Shown here in pieces: positions 1 through 8,616 of a DNA stretch of 63,983 nucleotides (positions within the stretch are counted from its first letter, which is position 1; each line of letters begins with the position of its first letter). The notes under the pieces were generated by a model that had not been told where the DNA came from, did no database searches, and was given only the letters and a program-made list of their open reading frames with translations. The position numbers were made by a program, and so were the translations under genes. Source of the DNA: Holophaga sp. (GTDB lineage Bacteria; Acidobacteriota; Holophagae; Holophagales; Holophagaceae); contig JARLGP010000265.1 of NCBI GenBank assembly GCA_031292735.1, positions 1 through 63,983 on the forward strand. The letters are read 5' to 3'.

Positions 1-2
1 CC

Positions 3-1445
3 GAGCGGCTGGTGAACGTGGTGCTGGTGCAGAACGGCGGCGGCTTCGGCGGCAATGAAGACCTCATGGGCCAGCATCACGCCGCCATGCTCTGCCTGGC
101 CACCGGGCGCCCGGTGATGATCCGGTTCGACCGCAAGACGTCCCTGCGCATGCACGCCAAGCGCCATCCCATCGTCATGGACTACCAGCTGGGCTGCGAC
201 AAGGACGGCAAGCTGGTGGCCCTGGTGGCGGACATGCATTCCGATTCCGGCGCCTACGCCAGCGTCGGAATGAAGGTGATCGAGCGGGCCGTGGCCCACT
301 CCGCCGGCGCCTTCGCCATCCCCAACGTGCACGTGAAGGGCACGGCGGTGATCACCAACAACGCCTCCTGCGGCGCCATGCGCGGGTTCGGCGCCAACCA
401 GGCGGCCTTCGGCATCGAGTCCAGCGTGGACGAGCTGTGCGCCATGGGCGGCTTCGACCGCTGGCAGTTCCGCTGGGACAACGCCCTGGTGGAGGGCAAG
501 GCCACCGCCACCGGCCAGGTGCTGAAGAGCGGGGTGGGCGTGCGCGCCTGCCTGGAGGCGCTCAAGGACCGGTTCCAGAGCGCCAAGTACGCGGGGCTGG
601 CGGCCGGCATCAAGAACACCGGCATCGGCTGCGGCATGCCCGACTTCGGCCGGGCCAAGATCAGCATCCACGGCCCGCACAAGGTGGTGCTGCACCACGG
701 CTGGTGCGAAATGGGCCAGGGCGCCCACAACATGGCCCTGCAGACCCTGGTCACCGAGACCGGCATCGACCCCGCCATCATCGAGGTGCGGGTGGAGACC
801 GACGCGGAGACCTTCTGCGGCATGACCACCGCCTCGCGCGGCACCTCGCTGGTGGGCAATTCGGTACGGGTGGCCAGCGAAGAGCTGAAGAAGGACCTGG
901 CCGCGGGCAAGACCCTGGCCGATCTGGCCGGCCGGGACTACCGGGGCGAATGGGTGTGCGACTGGACCACCAAGGTGGGGGTCGAGCCCCCTGCGGGCCA
1001 GGACATCGTCACCCACTACTCGTACGGCTACGCGGCCCAGATGGTGGAGCTGGACGACAACGGGAAGATCACCCGCATCACCGCCGCCCACGACGCCGGC
1101 AAGATCATGAACCCCACCCTGTTCGAGGGACAGATCGAAGGCGCCCTGCACATGGGCCTGGGCTACGCGGTCACCGAGGACTTCCCCTACAAGGACGGCT
1201 GGCCGGTCTCGTGGAAGATGGCCGACCTCGGCATCATCCGGGCCAAGGACATGCCGCCCATGGAAGTCATCGGGGTGGAGGTGCCGGACGCCCACGGGCC
1301 GTACGGGGCCAAGGGGGTCGGCGAGATCGGCCTGGTGCCCACCGCGCCCGCGGTGGCCAACGCCCTCTGCCATTTCGACGGCATCCGCCGCACCACCCTG
1401 CCGCTCAAGGAAATGACCCTGCTGGGCAAGAAGAACAAGAACTGA
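3..1445 (+). CDS. Xanthine dehydrogenase-type molybdenum hydroxylase, molybdopterin-binding subunit (5' end missing)
   Basis: This is the C-terminal part of the large subunit of a xanthine dehydrogenase-family enzyme, which hydroxylates purines or other N-heterocycles at a molybdopterin centre. The frame is open at the left edge, so the real start lies outside the window. About 480 residues are visible. They include GGGFGGNE (visible residues 12-19; the family usually has GGGFGGKE), AMRGFGANQ, the cofactor-binding EMGQGAHN stretch, and near the C terminus GAKGVGEIG, whose Glu is the general base of the family. The gene ends 34 nt before ygfK. With ygfK, ygeY, ygeW, ssnA and a hydantoinase alongside, it is probably the XdhD-like enzyme of selenium-dependent molybdenum hydroxylase clusters. 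Selenium in those enzymes is a labile cofactor, so no in-frame TGA is expected and none is seen. The exact substrate cannot be read from the sequence. Confidence 0.9.
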   Translation, partial: ERLVNVVLVQNGGGFGGNEDLMGQHHAAMLCLATGRPVMIRFDRKTSLRMHAKRHPIVMDYQLGCDKDGKLVALVADMHSDSGAYASVGMKVIERAVAHSAGAFAIPNVHVKGTAVITNNASCGAMRGFGANQAAFGIESSVDELCAMGGFDRWQFRWDNALVEGKATATGQVLKSGVGVRACLEALKDRFQSAKYAGLAAGIKNTGIGCGMPDFGRAKISIHGPHKVVLHHGWCEMGQGAHNMALQTLVTETGIDPAIIEVRVETDAETFCGMTTASRGTSLVGNSVRVASEELKKDLAAGKTLADLAGRDYRGEWVCDWTTKVGVEPPAGQDIVTHYSYGYAAQMVELDDNGKITRITAAHDAGKIMNPTLFEGQIEGALHMGLGYAVTEDFPYKDGWPVSWKMADLGIIRAKDMPPMEVIGVEVPDAHGPYGAKGVGEIGLVPTAPAVANALCHFDGIRRTTLPLKEMTLLGKKNKN

Positions 1446-1479
1446 ACCGCAACCCGCACGACCCGAGAACGACGCCATC

Positions 1480-4400
1480 ATGGAAAAGCCTTTCCGAACC
1501 GCTCCGCTAGACATGCTCGCCGGCTGGATCTTCAACGAGCTCGATGCCCGGGACAGCGTCCTGGGCATCCCCAAGCAGAACCTCCAGCTGCCCTCCGCGC
1601 GCATGGCCGTCCAGCGTTTCGGCCACACCATCGCCGCGCCCCTGGGGGTGGCGGCCGGGCCGCACACCCAGCTGGCCCAGAACATCGTCGCCAGCTGGCT
1701 GTGCGGCGCCCGCTTCATCGAGCTGAAGACCGTGCAGATCCTGGACGAGATCGAGGTGAGCCGGCCCTGCATCGATTCCGCCGACGAGACCTACAACTGC
1801 GAATGGTCCCAGGAGCTCAAGCTGGAGGAGTCGTTCACCGAGTACCTCAACGCCTGGGTGCTGCTGCACGCCTTGAGCCACAAGCTGGGCCTGCCGGACC
1901 CCGGCACCCACTTCAACATGAGCATCGGCTACAACCTGGAGGGCATCCAGAGCCCCCGGGTGCAGGCCTTCATCGCCGCCATGCGCGACGCCAGCGCGGC
2001 CCTGCCGGCGGCCATCGACCAGGTGGCCAAGGTCTACCCGGCGGTGCGCGACATCGCCATCCCCACCGAGCTGTCCAACCACATCACCCTGTCCACCATG
2101 CACGGCTGCCCGCCGGCCGAGATCGAGCGGATCGCCAGCTACCTGCTCACCGGCCTGGGGGTGCACACCTGGGTCAAGCTCAACCCCACCCTGCTGGGGC
2201 CCGACCGGCTGCGCGGCATGCTCAACCAGACCCAGGGCTTCGAGATCGAGGTGCCGGACGGCGCCTTCGGCCACGACCCCAAGTTCGCCGACGCCATGGC
2301 CATGGTGAAGAACCTGGCCCGGACCGCCCAGGGCCTGCCCAACAGCTTCGGCCTGAAGCTGTCCAACACCCTGGAGGTGGTCAACCACCGGCCGGTGTTC
2401 CCCACCCATGAAAAGATGATGTACATGTCCGGCCGGGCCCTGCACCCGCTGACCCTGACCCTGGCCCAGCTGGTGGACCAGGAGCTGGACGGCCAGGTGC
2501 CCATCAGCTTCTGCGGCGGCGCCGACGCCCGCAACTTCCCCGACCTGGTGGCCGACGGCCTGTCGCCCATCACGGTCTGCACCGATCTGCTCAAGCCCGG
2601 GGGCTACGCCCGGCTGCAGCAGTACCTGGTGAACCTGGACGCGGCCATGAGCGAAGCCGGGGCGGACAGCCTCGACGCCTACGTGCAGGCCAGCTCCGGC
2701 GGCCACGGCGCCCGCTTCAACCTGGCCCGGCACTCGGTGAAGGTGGTGGGCGACGACCTCTACGCCAGGCGCACCCGCCCGCTGGACTTCAAGGGCGACC
2801 GGCCCCTGGGCCACTTCGACTGCATCGCCGCGCCCTGCATGGACGGCTGCCCGGACCACCAGAACATCCCGGACTACCTGTGGCTGGTGGCCCACGGCCG
2901 GCCCGCCGAGGCCATGGAGGTGATCCTCCGCACCAACCCCCAGCCCGGCATCACCGGCAGCGTCTGCGACCATCCCTGCACCGAGCGCTGCGTGCGCAAC
3001 TTCTACGACGCCCCCCTGGCCATCCGCGAGATCAAGCGGTTCGCCTTCGAGTACGGCGGCGCCCATCCGGAAACCCGCGGCCCGGCCAGGAACCTCAAGG
3101 TGGCCATCGTCGGCGCCGGCCCGGCCGGCCTGTCCGCGGCCTACTTCCTGGCCAAGATGGGCTTCGAGGCCGAGGTGTTCGAAGCCAAGGCCTCCATGGG
3201 CGGCATGGTGAGCGGGGTGATCCCCGGCTACCGGCTCAAGGGCGAGGCCCTGGCCGCCGACCTGGAACGGCTTACCCAGCTGGGCGTGCGCATCCACTTC
3301 GGCCAGGCCCTGGGCCGGGACATCACCCTGGAGGGCCTGCGCAAGGCCTTCCCCTACGTGTTCCTGGGGGTCGGCGCCAAGCAGGGCAAGCGCCTGGGCA
3401 TCCCCGGCGAAAGCGCGACAGGCGTGATGGACGCCCTGGAGTTCCTGGACAAGGTCCAGGCCGGAACGCCCATGGACCTGGGCCGCCGGGTGCTGATCAT
3501 CGGCGGCGGCAACTCCGCCATGGACGCGGCCCGCTCCGCCCGGCGCCTGGTGAAGGACGGCGAGGTGACCCTGGTCTACCGCCGCACCCGGGCCCAGATG
3601 CCCGCCGATCCCGCCGAAGTGGTGGACTGCATCGAGGAGGGCATCGGCCTGCGCGACCTGCTGGCCCCGTCCGCCGTGATGGCCGCGGCCGGCAAGGTGA
3701 CCGGCCTGGTCTGCGCCAGGATGAAGCTGGGCGAGCGCGACGCCTCCGGCCGGCCCCGGCCGGTGCCCGAGGGCGGCGAGGAGATCCTGCCGGCCGACAC
3801 CATCATCCCCGCCATCAGCCAGGAGCCGGTGCTGGACTTCCTGGCCGGCCTGGCGGTGGAGCGCAGGAAGGACGGCACCCTCACCGTGGACGCCGCCTGC
3901 GAAACCAGCCTGCCCGGCCTGTTCGCCGGCGGCGACGTGGTGCACGGCCCCTCCTCGGTCATCCAGGCCATCGCCGACGGCCGCGCCGCGGCGGAGGCCA
4001 TCGGCCGCCGGCACGGGGTGGCGATCCCGGCCGAGCCCCAACTGGACAAGGGCACCTCCACCGCCCTGCTCATGGACAAGAAGGCGCGGCTGTACGCCGC
4101 CCAGAAGGTCCCGGTGCTGCCGCTCACCGAACGCACCGGGTTCACCGAGGTCAACCAGACCTTCACCCCGGAATCCGCCGCCCGGGAAGCCAGCCGCTGC
4201 CTGGACTGCGACGACGTGTGCAGCCTGTGCGTGACGGTCTGCCCGAACCGGGCCAACCTGGCCTACCCCATGGCGCCGTTCCGGCTGGAACTGCCGGTGC
4301 TGGTGCAGCGCGGCGGCCGGCTGGTGGCGGAAGGCAGCGCGCCGTTCGCCGTGGAGCAGACCGTGCAGACCCTGAACATCGCCGATTTCTGCAACGAATG

Positions 4401-4773
4401 CGGCAACTGCAGCACCTTCTGCCCCACCGCCGGCGCCCCGTACCAGGACAAGCCGCGCTTCTGGATCGATCCGGAGGGGTTCCGGGAAGCCAAGGGCGAC
4501 GCCTTCCGCATGGAGCGGGGCCCCGGCGGGCTGGTGCTGGAAGCCCGGCTGGGCGGCAAGCCGCACCGGCTCGAGGTGGGGCCGACGGAAACCCGCTACC
4601 GCGGCGGCCAGGTCAGCGCCCGGTTCCAGACCGGCTCCTGGCGCCTGCTGGGCTGGGAGGCCCAGGCCACCCTGGCCGAAGGGACCACGGTGGACTTCAC
4701 CCCCTGCGCCACCCTCCTGGTGCTGCTCAACGCCGAATCCGTCATTCCCGACCTGGTGCGCACGACCCCGTAA
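1480..4773 (+). CDS. ygfK: YgfK-type iron-sulfur flavoprotein oxidoreductase ('putative selenate reductase subunit')
   Basis: The protein has 1097 residues, close to the roughly 1030 of E. coli YgfK. The N-terminal 420 residues resemble a dihydroorotate dehydrogenase-type barrel. A Cys-rich linker follows (CMDGCPDH region, about residue 455), then a glutamate-synthase-small-subunit-like module. That module has an FAD dinucleotide motif VGAGPAGLSAAY near residue 540 and an NAD(P) motif IIGGGNSAMDAA near 670. The C-terminal part carries two ferredoxin-like clusters, CDDVCSLCVTVCP near 905 and CNECGNCSTFCP near 970. This is a large electron-transfer protein, probably moving electrons between NAD(P)H and a purine-derived or molybdenum-hydroxylase-linked acceptor. 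The family name mentions selenate reductase, but genetic context ties it to purine breakdown. It starts at ATG 1480, 34 nt after the hydroxylase gene, so co-transcription is likely. Confidence 0.92.
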   Translation: MEKPFRTAPLDMLAGWIFNELDARDSVLGIPKQNLQLPSARMAVQRFGHTIAAPLGVAAGPHTQLAQNIVASWLCGARFIELKTVQILDEIEVSRPCIDSADETYNCEWSQELKLEESFTEYLNAWVLLHALSHKLGLPDPGTHFNMSIGYNLEGIQSPRVQAFIAAMRDASAALPAAIDQVAKVYPAVRDIAIPTELSNHITLSTMHGCPPAEIERIASYLLTGLGVHTWVKLNPTLLGPDRLRGMLNQTQGFEIEVPDGAFGHDPKFADAMAMVKNLARTAQGLPNSFGLKLSNTLEVVNHRPVFPTHEKMMYMSGRALHPLTLTLAQLVDQELDGQVPISFCGGADARNFPDLVADGLSPITVCTDLLKPGGYARLQQYLVNLDAAMSEAGADSLDAYVQASSGGHGARFNLARHSVKVVGDDLYARRTRPLDFKGDRPLGHFDCIAAPCMDGCPDHQNIPDYLWLVAHGRPAEAMEVILRTNPQPGITGSVCDHPCTERCVRNFYDAPLAIREIKRFAFEYGGAHPETRGPARNLKVAIVGAGPAGLSAAYFLAKMGFEAEVFEAKASMGGMVSGVIPGYRLKGEALAADLERLTQLGVRIHFGQALGRDITLEGLRKAFPYVFLGVGAKQGKRLGIPGESATGVMDALEFLDKVQAGTPMDLGRRVLIIGGGNSAMDAARSARRLVKDGEVTLVYRRTRAQMPADPAEVVDCIEEGIGLRDLLAPSAVMAAAGKVTGLVCARMKLGERDASGRPRPVPEGGEEILPADTIIPAISQEPVLDFLAGLAVERRKDGTLTVDAACETSLPGLFAGGDVVHGPSSVIQAIADGRAAAEAIGRRHGVAIPAEPQLDKGTSTALLMDKKARLYAAQKVPVLPLTERTGFTEVNQTFTPESAAREASRCLDCDDVCSLCVTVCPNRANLAYPMAPFRLELPVLVQRGGRLVAEGSAPFAVEQTVQTLNIADFCNECGNCSTFCPTAGAPYQDKPRFWIDPEGFREAKGDAFRMERGPGGLVLEARLGGKPHRLEVGPTETRYRGGQVSARFQTGSWRLLGWEAQATLAEGTTVDFTPCATLLVLLNAESVIPDLVRTTP

Positions 4774-4802
4774 AAATTTTTCAGTCCGTGGCAAGTTTTT
4801 TG

Positions 4803-4830
4803 TTGACGGTCGAGTCTTCTATCCTAGACT
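4803..4830 (+). promoter_or_regulatory. Candidate sigma70-type promoter for the Tsx-like porin transcript
   Basis: TTGACG (4803-4808) is separated by 16 nt from TAGACT (4825-4830), just after the ygfK stop in an AT-rich patch. It would start a transcript with a leader of about 290 nt before the porin ATG at 5130. An alternative -10, TATCCT at 4820, would leave only 11 nt of spacing and is less likely. Confidence 0.5.
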
Positions 4831-5129
4831 TTAAGAAACTCAAAGGAACGAGGGCGAGGCTGACCGGGAAAAAGGTCCTTGCCGTACTTTCGGCGATTGC
4901 CGAGTTCATCCCCAGTTTGTTTCCCAAACCTCCATCAGCAGGGCTAGCGGTTTGGCCTTGTGCGGAACCGCGATTTGCGGCCCGGAATGGGTCCGAGTGA
5001 CAAAATTGGCACCGGCTAGGCTAGCGAGGGCCAATTTTATCAAGTATCCACGGAGTTTTGCTTCACAATTCAATATTAACAACCACAACCTAGGCCCCGC
5101 ACCAGGGACCGCATCTTCTGGAGCCGAAC
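4831..5129 (+). promoter_or_regulatory. Long structured 5' leader of the porin gene (candidate cis-regulatory RNA)
   Basis: The 356-nt gap between ygfK and the porin gene holds no convincing ORF but many complementary segments. GACC (4862-4865) can pair with GGTC (4874-4877). CCAAACC (4924-4930) can pair with GGTTTGG (4949-4955). The overlapping GCGGTT (4947-4952) can instead pair with AACCGC (4966-4971), closed by GGGC/GCCC (4941-4944 with 4980-4983). AAAATTGGC (5002-5010) pairs with GCCAATTTT (5030-5038). The second and third pairings exclude each other, as expected of a switch. The tetranucleotide CTAG occurs five times between 4824 and 5095. I do not recognise a known riboswitch consensus. 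Purine-catabolic context makes a purine or molybdenum cofactor sensor conceivable, but that is a guess. Confidence 0.4.
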
Positions 5130-6026
5130 ATGAAGAAACTTACCCTCACCGCCTTGGGCATCGTTGCCCTGGCCGCCCTGCCCGTTTCCGCGGCGAACTG
5201 GAGCGACACCTTCCTCGGGTACCAGTACAGCAACCAGTTCCGTGATCCCGGCGTTTCCGGCAACGAGGTCAAGCACCGCATCGAGCTGAGCGGCGTCTAC
5301 GGCTGGGACTACGGGACGAACTTCTTCGATGTGAACATGCTCGCCGCCTCCCACAAGGACCCCTCGAACACCCCCAAGGAGTATGGCAAGGCCAAGGACG
5401 GCGTCCCCGGCGACACCGAAGTCTATGTGGCCTACCGGTCCAACTTCGACCTGGGCAAGATCTTCAAGACCAACATGGCCGTCGGTCCGATCCGCGAGGT
5501 CGACATCACCGTCGGGTTCGATTTCGATTCCACCAACAACATGTTTGCCTCGAATAAGAAATTCATCATGGGCGGCCCCCAGGTCGGCTTCAACATCACC
5601 AAGGGCTTCTGGACCCTGGGCGTGGGCCTGAGCAAGGAGCAGAACTACAACGGCTTCATCGAGCACGAAGTGGACTTCAGGACCGCCCCCATCGTCTTCA
5701 CCGCCTGGGCCAAGACCTTCGACATCGGCATTCCCATGGTGTGGAAGGGCTGGGCCAACTTCATCGGTTCCAAGGGCAACCAGGAGCCCGCCCAGACGCC
5801 TGCCCATGACGTCCCCACCCGGCCCGAGACCATCGGCGACACCTACCTGATGTTCGACGTGAGCAAGGTCTTCGGCCGCAAGCCCGGCGCCATCTTCATC
5901 GGCCCCGGCTTCGAGTTCTGGAACAACAAGTTCGGCGCTCCCAACAAGACCGACTTCGCCAACGTCAACGGCGACAACAACCAGCCGGTGCACGCGATCA
6001 TGTACTGCGCTGAGTTCCACTTCTAA
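5130..6026 (+). CDS. Tsx-like nucleoside-specific outer-membrane channel
   Basis: The 298-residue protein has a cleavable signal peptide (MKKLTLTALGIVALAALPVSA, cut before ANWSD). The mature part has alternating polar/aromatic strands and ends in Phe (EFHF), the usual C-terminal signature of outer-membrane beta-barrels. The N-terminal WSDTFLGYQYSNQFRDPG pattern and length match the Tsx/OmpK nucleoside channel family. Such channels let nucleosides cross the outer membrane, which suits a gene embedded in a purine degradation cluster. The start at ATG 5130 is preceded by GGAG in a weak ribosome-binding site. The gene has its own promoter and long leader, and a strong hairpin follows it, so it may be a separate transcript within the cluster. 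Substrate specificity is inferred. Confidence 0.85.
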   Translation: MKKLTLTALGIVALAALPVSAANWSDTFLGYQYSNQFRDPGVSGNEVKHRIELSGVYGWDYGTNFFDVNMLAASHKDPSNTPKEYGKAKDGVPGDTEVYVAYRSNFDLGKIFKTNMAVGPIREVDITVGFDFDSTNNMFASNKKFIMGGPQVGFNITKGFWTLGVGLSKEQNYNGFIEHEVDFRTAPIVFTAWAKTFDIGIPMVWKGWANFIGSKGNQEPAQTPAHDVPTRPETIGDTYLMFDVSKVFGRKPGAIFIGPGFEFWNNKFGAPNKTDFANVNGDNNQPVHAIMYCAEFHF

Positions 6027-6045
6027 ACCCGCTTCACATTAGGGC

Positions 6046-6077
6046 TTTCATCCGGGGCCTCCGGGCCCCGGATGAAG
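6046..6077 (+). terminator. Strong stem-loop after the porin gene
   Basis: TTCATCCGGGGC (6047-6058) is perfectly complementary to GCCCCGGATGAA (6065-6076), giving a 12-13 bp GC-rich stem with a four- to six-base loop. No U-tract follows, so it may be a terminator, a processing barrier or an mRNA stabiliser between the porin and ygeY. Confidence 0.55.
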
Positions 6078-6130
6078 GGTTCCACCGAATGCCGCACCAC
6101 CCCATCCCATCACCATCCAGGAGCACCCAA

Positions 6131-7339
6131 GTGTCACAGCTATACCAGCAGATCGCCCGCCGCGCCAAGGAACTGGAAGGGGAAACCGCCCGCTTCCTGA
6201 TGGACATGGTCCGGGTGCCCTCGTTCTCCGGCAAGGAGAAGGACGTCATCCAGGTCATCAAGAAGGAGATGGAGGCCGTCGGCTTCGACGAGGTCCGCAT
6301 CGACGGGCTGGGCAGCATCATCGGCCGGATCGGTCACGGCCCCCGGGTCATCGCCTTCGACGCCCACATCGACACGGTCTATCCCGGGGACATGAGCCTC
6401 TGGAAGTTCGACCCGTTCACCCCCAAGATCGAGGACGGCCAGGTCTGGGGCCGGGGCACCTCCGACCAGGAAGCCGGCATGGCCTGCATGGTCAGCGCGG
6501 GCAAGATGATCAAGGAGCTGGGCCTCAACGAGGAATTCACCATCTACTTCACCGGCACGGTCATGGAAGAGGACTGCGACGGCCTGTGCTGGAAGTACAT
6601 CATCAACGAGGAAAAGATCCGCCCCGAGCTGGTGGTGATCACCGAGCCCACCAGCCTCAACATCTACCGCGGCCACCGGGGCCGCATGGAAATGCAGATC
6701 AAGGTCGGCGGCCTGAGCTGCCACGGCAGCGCCCCCGAGCGGGGCGACAACGCCATCTACAAGATCAGCCGCATCGCCCTCGAGATCGAGCAGCTGCACA
6801 CCCGCCTGATGAGCGACCCGTTCCTGGGCAAGGGCAGCGTGTGCGTGAGCCAGGTGTTCTTCACCGGACCCAGCCAGTGCGCGGTTCCGGACGGCGCCTG
6901 GGTGAACCTGGACCGCCGCCTCACCTGGGGCGAGACCAAGGAATCCGCCGTGGCCGAGGTGAAGGACGCCTGCAAGCGCGCCGGCTACCCCGATGCGGAA
7001 GTGACCGTGCTGGAGTATGCCGAGCCCGCCTACACCGGCCTGGTCTACCCCATGGAGAAGTACTACCCCACCTGGGTCACCCCCGCCGACAGCCCCTGGG
7101 TCAAGAGCGCGGTGGACGCCTTCGAAGGCACCCAGGGCCGGATGCCGCTGGTGGACAAGTGGACCTTCAGCACCAACGGCGTCTCCATCGCCGGCATGGA
7201 GAAGATCCCCTGCGTGGGCCTCGGCCCCGGCCACGAGAACCAGGCGCACGCCCCCAACGAGCACTGCCCGGTGGAGCACCTTTCGGCCGCTTCCGCCTTC
7301 TACGCCGGCTTCGTGGCGCGCCTCAACGGCAAGGTTTGA
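6131..7339 (+). CDS. ygeY: YgeY family M20 metallohydrolase (selenium-metabolism-linked)
   Basis: This 402-residue protein belongs to the M20 peptidase/deacetylase family with a two-metal active site. Visible ligands are DAHIDT (about residue 76), the GRGTSDQ Asp (about 107), the EED pair (about 145), ITEPTS (about 171) and a C-terminal NEHCP His (about 377). It matches the 403-residue E. coli YgeY closely. M20 enzymes of this type cleave N-carbamoyl or N-acyl bonds, and YgeY is a constant member of ygeW/ygeX/ssnA clusters, so a ureido-type intermediate of purine breakdown is a likely substrate. I chose GTG 6131, preceded by AGGAG, over the in-frame ATG 6089, because it matches the family length and avoids a low-complexity leader. 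Confidence 0.92.
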   Translation: MSQLYQQIARRAKELEGETARFLMDMVRVPSFSGKEKDVIQVIKKEMEAVGFDEVRIDGLGSIIGRIGHGPRVIAFDAHIDTVYPGDMSLWKFDPFTPKIEDGQVWGRGTSDQEAGMACMVSAGKMIKELGLNEEFTIYFTGTVMEEDCDGLCWKYIINEEKIRPELVVITEPTSLNIYRGHRGRMEMQIKVGGLSCHGSAPERGDNAIYKISRIALEIEQLHTRLMSDPFLGKGSVCVSQVFFTGPSQCAVPDGAWVNLDRRLTWGETKESAVAEVKDACKRAGYPDAEVTVLEYAEPAYTGLVYPMEKYYPTWVTPADSPWVKSAVDAFEGTQGRMPLVDKWTFSTNGVSIAGMEKIPCVGLGPGHENQAHAPNEHCPVEHLSAASAFYAGFVARLNGKV

Positions 7340-7350
7340 TGTAGTCTTAT

Positions 7351-7387
7351 CCGGGCCGGAAGGTCTACCTTCCGGTCCGGAATTTTC
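7351..7387 (+). terminator. Rho-independent terminator after ygeY
   Basis: CCGGGCCGGAAGGT (7351-7364) pairs with ACCTTCCGGTCCGG (7367-7380) over 14 positions with one G-T wobble and a two-base CT loop (probably opened to four). AATTTTCT follows. It ends 15 nt before the next start codon, so it could also act as an attenuator within the cluster. Confidence 0.75.
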
Positions 7388-7401
7388 TCTGGATATTTAA
7401 C

Positions 7402-8616
7402 ATGGCCTCTTTCGAATATCGCTGCACCGACTGCGGACGCACCTACTCCCGGGATGAAGTGCGTTACCTTTGCCCCGCCTGCGGTTCCGCCTACCGGCCA
7501 GGCATTCCCCTGCTGGGGGTGCTGGAGGCGGTATTCGATTACGAGGGCATCGCCAAGGCCTTCGACCGCCAGCGGCCGGACTGGAGCCTGTTCTGCGCGG
7601 TGGAGCCGCGCTTCCATCCGCCCCTGCCGGTGGGCAACACGCCCCTGGCCCGGGTGGACCGGCTGGGCGGCGGGCTCGGGCTGGAGCAGGTCTGGGTGAA
7701 GAACGACGGGCTCAACCCCTCGGGCAGCCTCAAGGACCGGGCCTCGTTCCTGGTGGCGGCCGAGGCCAGGCGGCTCGGCATCGACCTGATCGTGGCGGCC
7801 TCCACCGGCAACGCGGCCTCCGCCCTGGCCGCCGTGTGCGCCTCCAGCGGCCAGCAGGCCCTGATCTTCGTGCCGCAGACCGCGCCCAAGGCCAAGCTGG
7901 TGCAGATGGTGCTCTACGGGGCCAAGGTGGTGCCGGTGAAGGGCACCTACGACGACGCCTTCCGGCTCTCCCTGGAGTACACCGCCAAGCGCGGCGGGCT
8001 CAACCGCAACACCGCCTACCACCCGCTCACCATCGAAGGCAAGAAGACCGCCGCCCTGGAGATCTGGGCCCAGCTGGGCTACCAGGCGCCGGACGCGGTG
8101 GTGGTCTCGGTGGGCGACGGGGTGATCCTGGGCGGCCTGCACAAGGGCTTCGTGGACCTGAAGCGGGCCGGGCTCATCGAGCGCCTGCCCCGGCTGATCG
8201 GGGTGCAGGCGGAAAGCTCCGACGCCATCCACCGCTACGTGCAGACCGGCACCTATTCCGACGCGGTCAACCCGGTCACCCGGGCCGATTCCATCTCGGT
8301 CACCTGCCCCAGCAACGCCCACGGAGCCCGCCGGGCGATCCTGGAAAGCGCGGGGCTCACCCTCACCGTCACCGACGAGCAGATCCTTTCGGCCCAGGCC
8401 CAGCTGGCGGCCCGCACCGGCATCTTCACCGAGCCGGCCGGCGCCACCGCCCTGGCCGGGCTGGCCAAGCTGCAGGAAGGCCCGCAGCGGCTGCCCGCCG
8501 CCGCCCGGGTGGTCATCCTGGCCACCGGCCACGGGCTGAAGGACGTGGAAGCGCCCCTCTCCCGCATCAGCATCCCCCCCGCCATCGAACCCGTCCTGGA
8601 GGCCGTGCCCGCATGA
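7402..8616 (+). CDS. Threonine synthase-like PLP-dependent enzyme with N-terminal zinc ribbon
   Basis: The 404-residue protein is a fold-type II pyridoxal phosphate enzyme. A zinc-ribbon-like pair (CTDC near residue 8 and CPAC near 25) precedes the catalytic domain. The PLP lysine lies in NPSGSLKDRAS (about residue 112) and the phosphate loop in STGNAASA. Threonine synthase proper makes threonine from O-phosphohomoserine. Here the gene sits between ygeY and a hydantoinase, so a catabolic beta-elimination such as ammonia release from a diamino acid is more likely than threonine synthesis. In E. coli the equivalent position is held by ygeX, diaminopropionate ammonia-lyase. The stop overlaps the next ATG by 4 nt, which indicates translational coupling. 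The substrate is inferred from context only. Confidence 0.8.
   Translation: MASFEYRCTDCGRTYSRDEVRYLCPACGSAYRPGIPLLGVLEAVFDYEGIAKAFDRQRPDWSLFCAVEPRFHPPLPVGNTPLARVDRLGGGLGLEQVWVKNDGLNPSGSLKDRASFLVAAEARRLGIDLIVAASTGNAASALAAVCASSGQQALIFVPQTAPKAKLVQMVLYGAKVVPVKGTYDDAFRLSLEYTAKRGGLNRNTAYHPLTIEGKKTAALEIWAQLGYQAPDAVVVSVGDGVILGGLHKGFVDLKRAGLIERLPRLIGVQAESSDAIHRYVQTGTYSDAVNPVTRADSISVTCPSNAHGARRAILESAGLTLTVTDEQILSAQAQLAARTGIFTEPAGATALAGLAKLQEGPQRLPAAARVVILATGHGLKDVEAPLSRISIPPAIEPVLEAVPA

Noticed and set aside
3..1445. In-frame selenocysteine codon in the molybdenum hydroxylase
   Set aside because: No internal TGA is present; selenium in this family is a labile cofactor, so none is required.
1507..4794. 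1095-codon minus-strand open frame opposite ygfK
   Set aside because: Translation is His/Gly/Ala/Val-rich low-complexity sequence with no domain, typical of an antisense shadow in GC-rich DNA; ygfK on the other strand has clear motifs.
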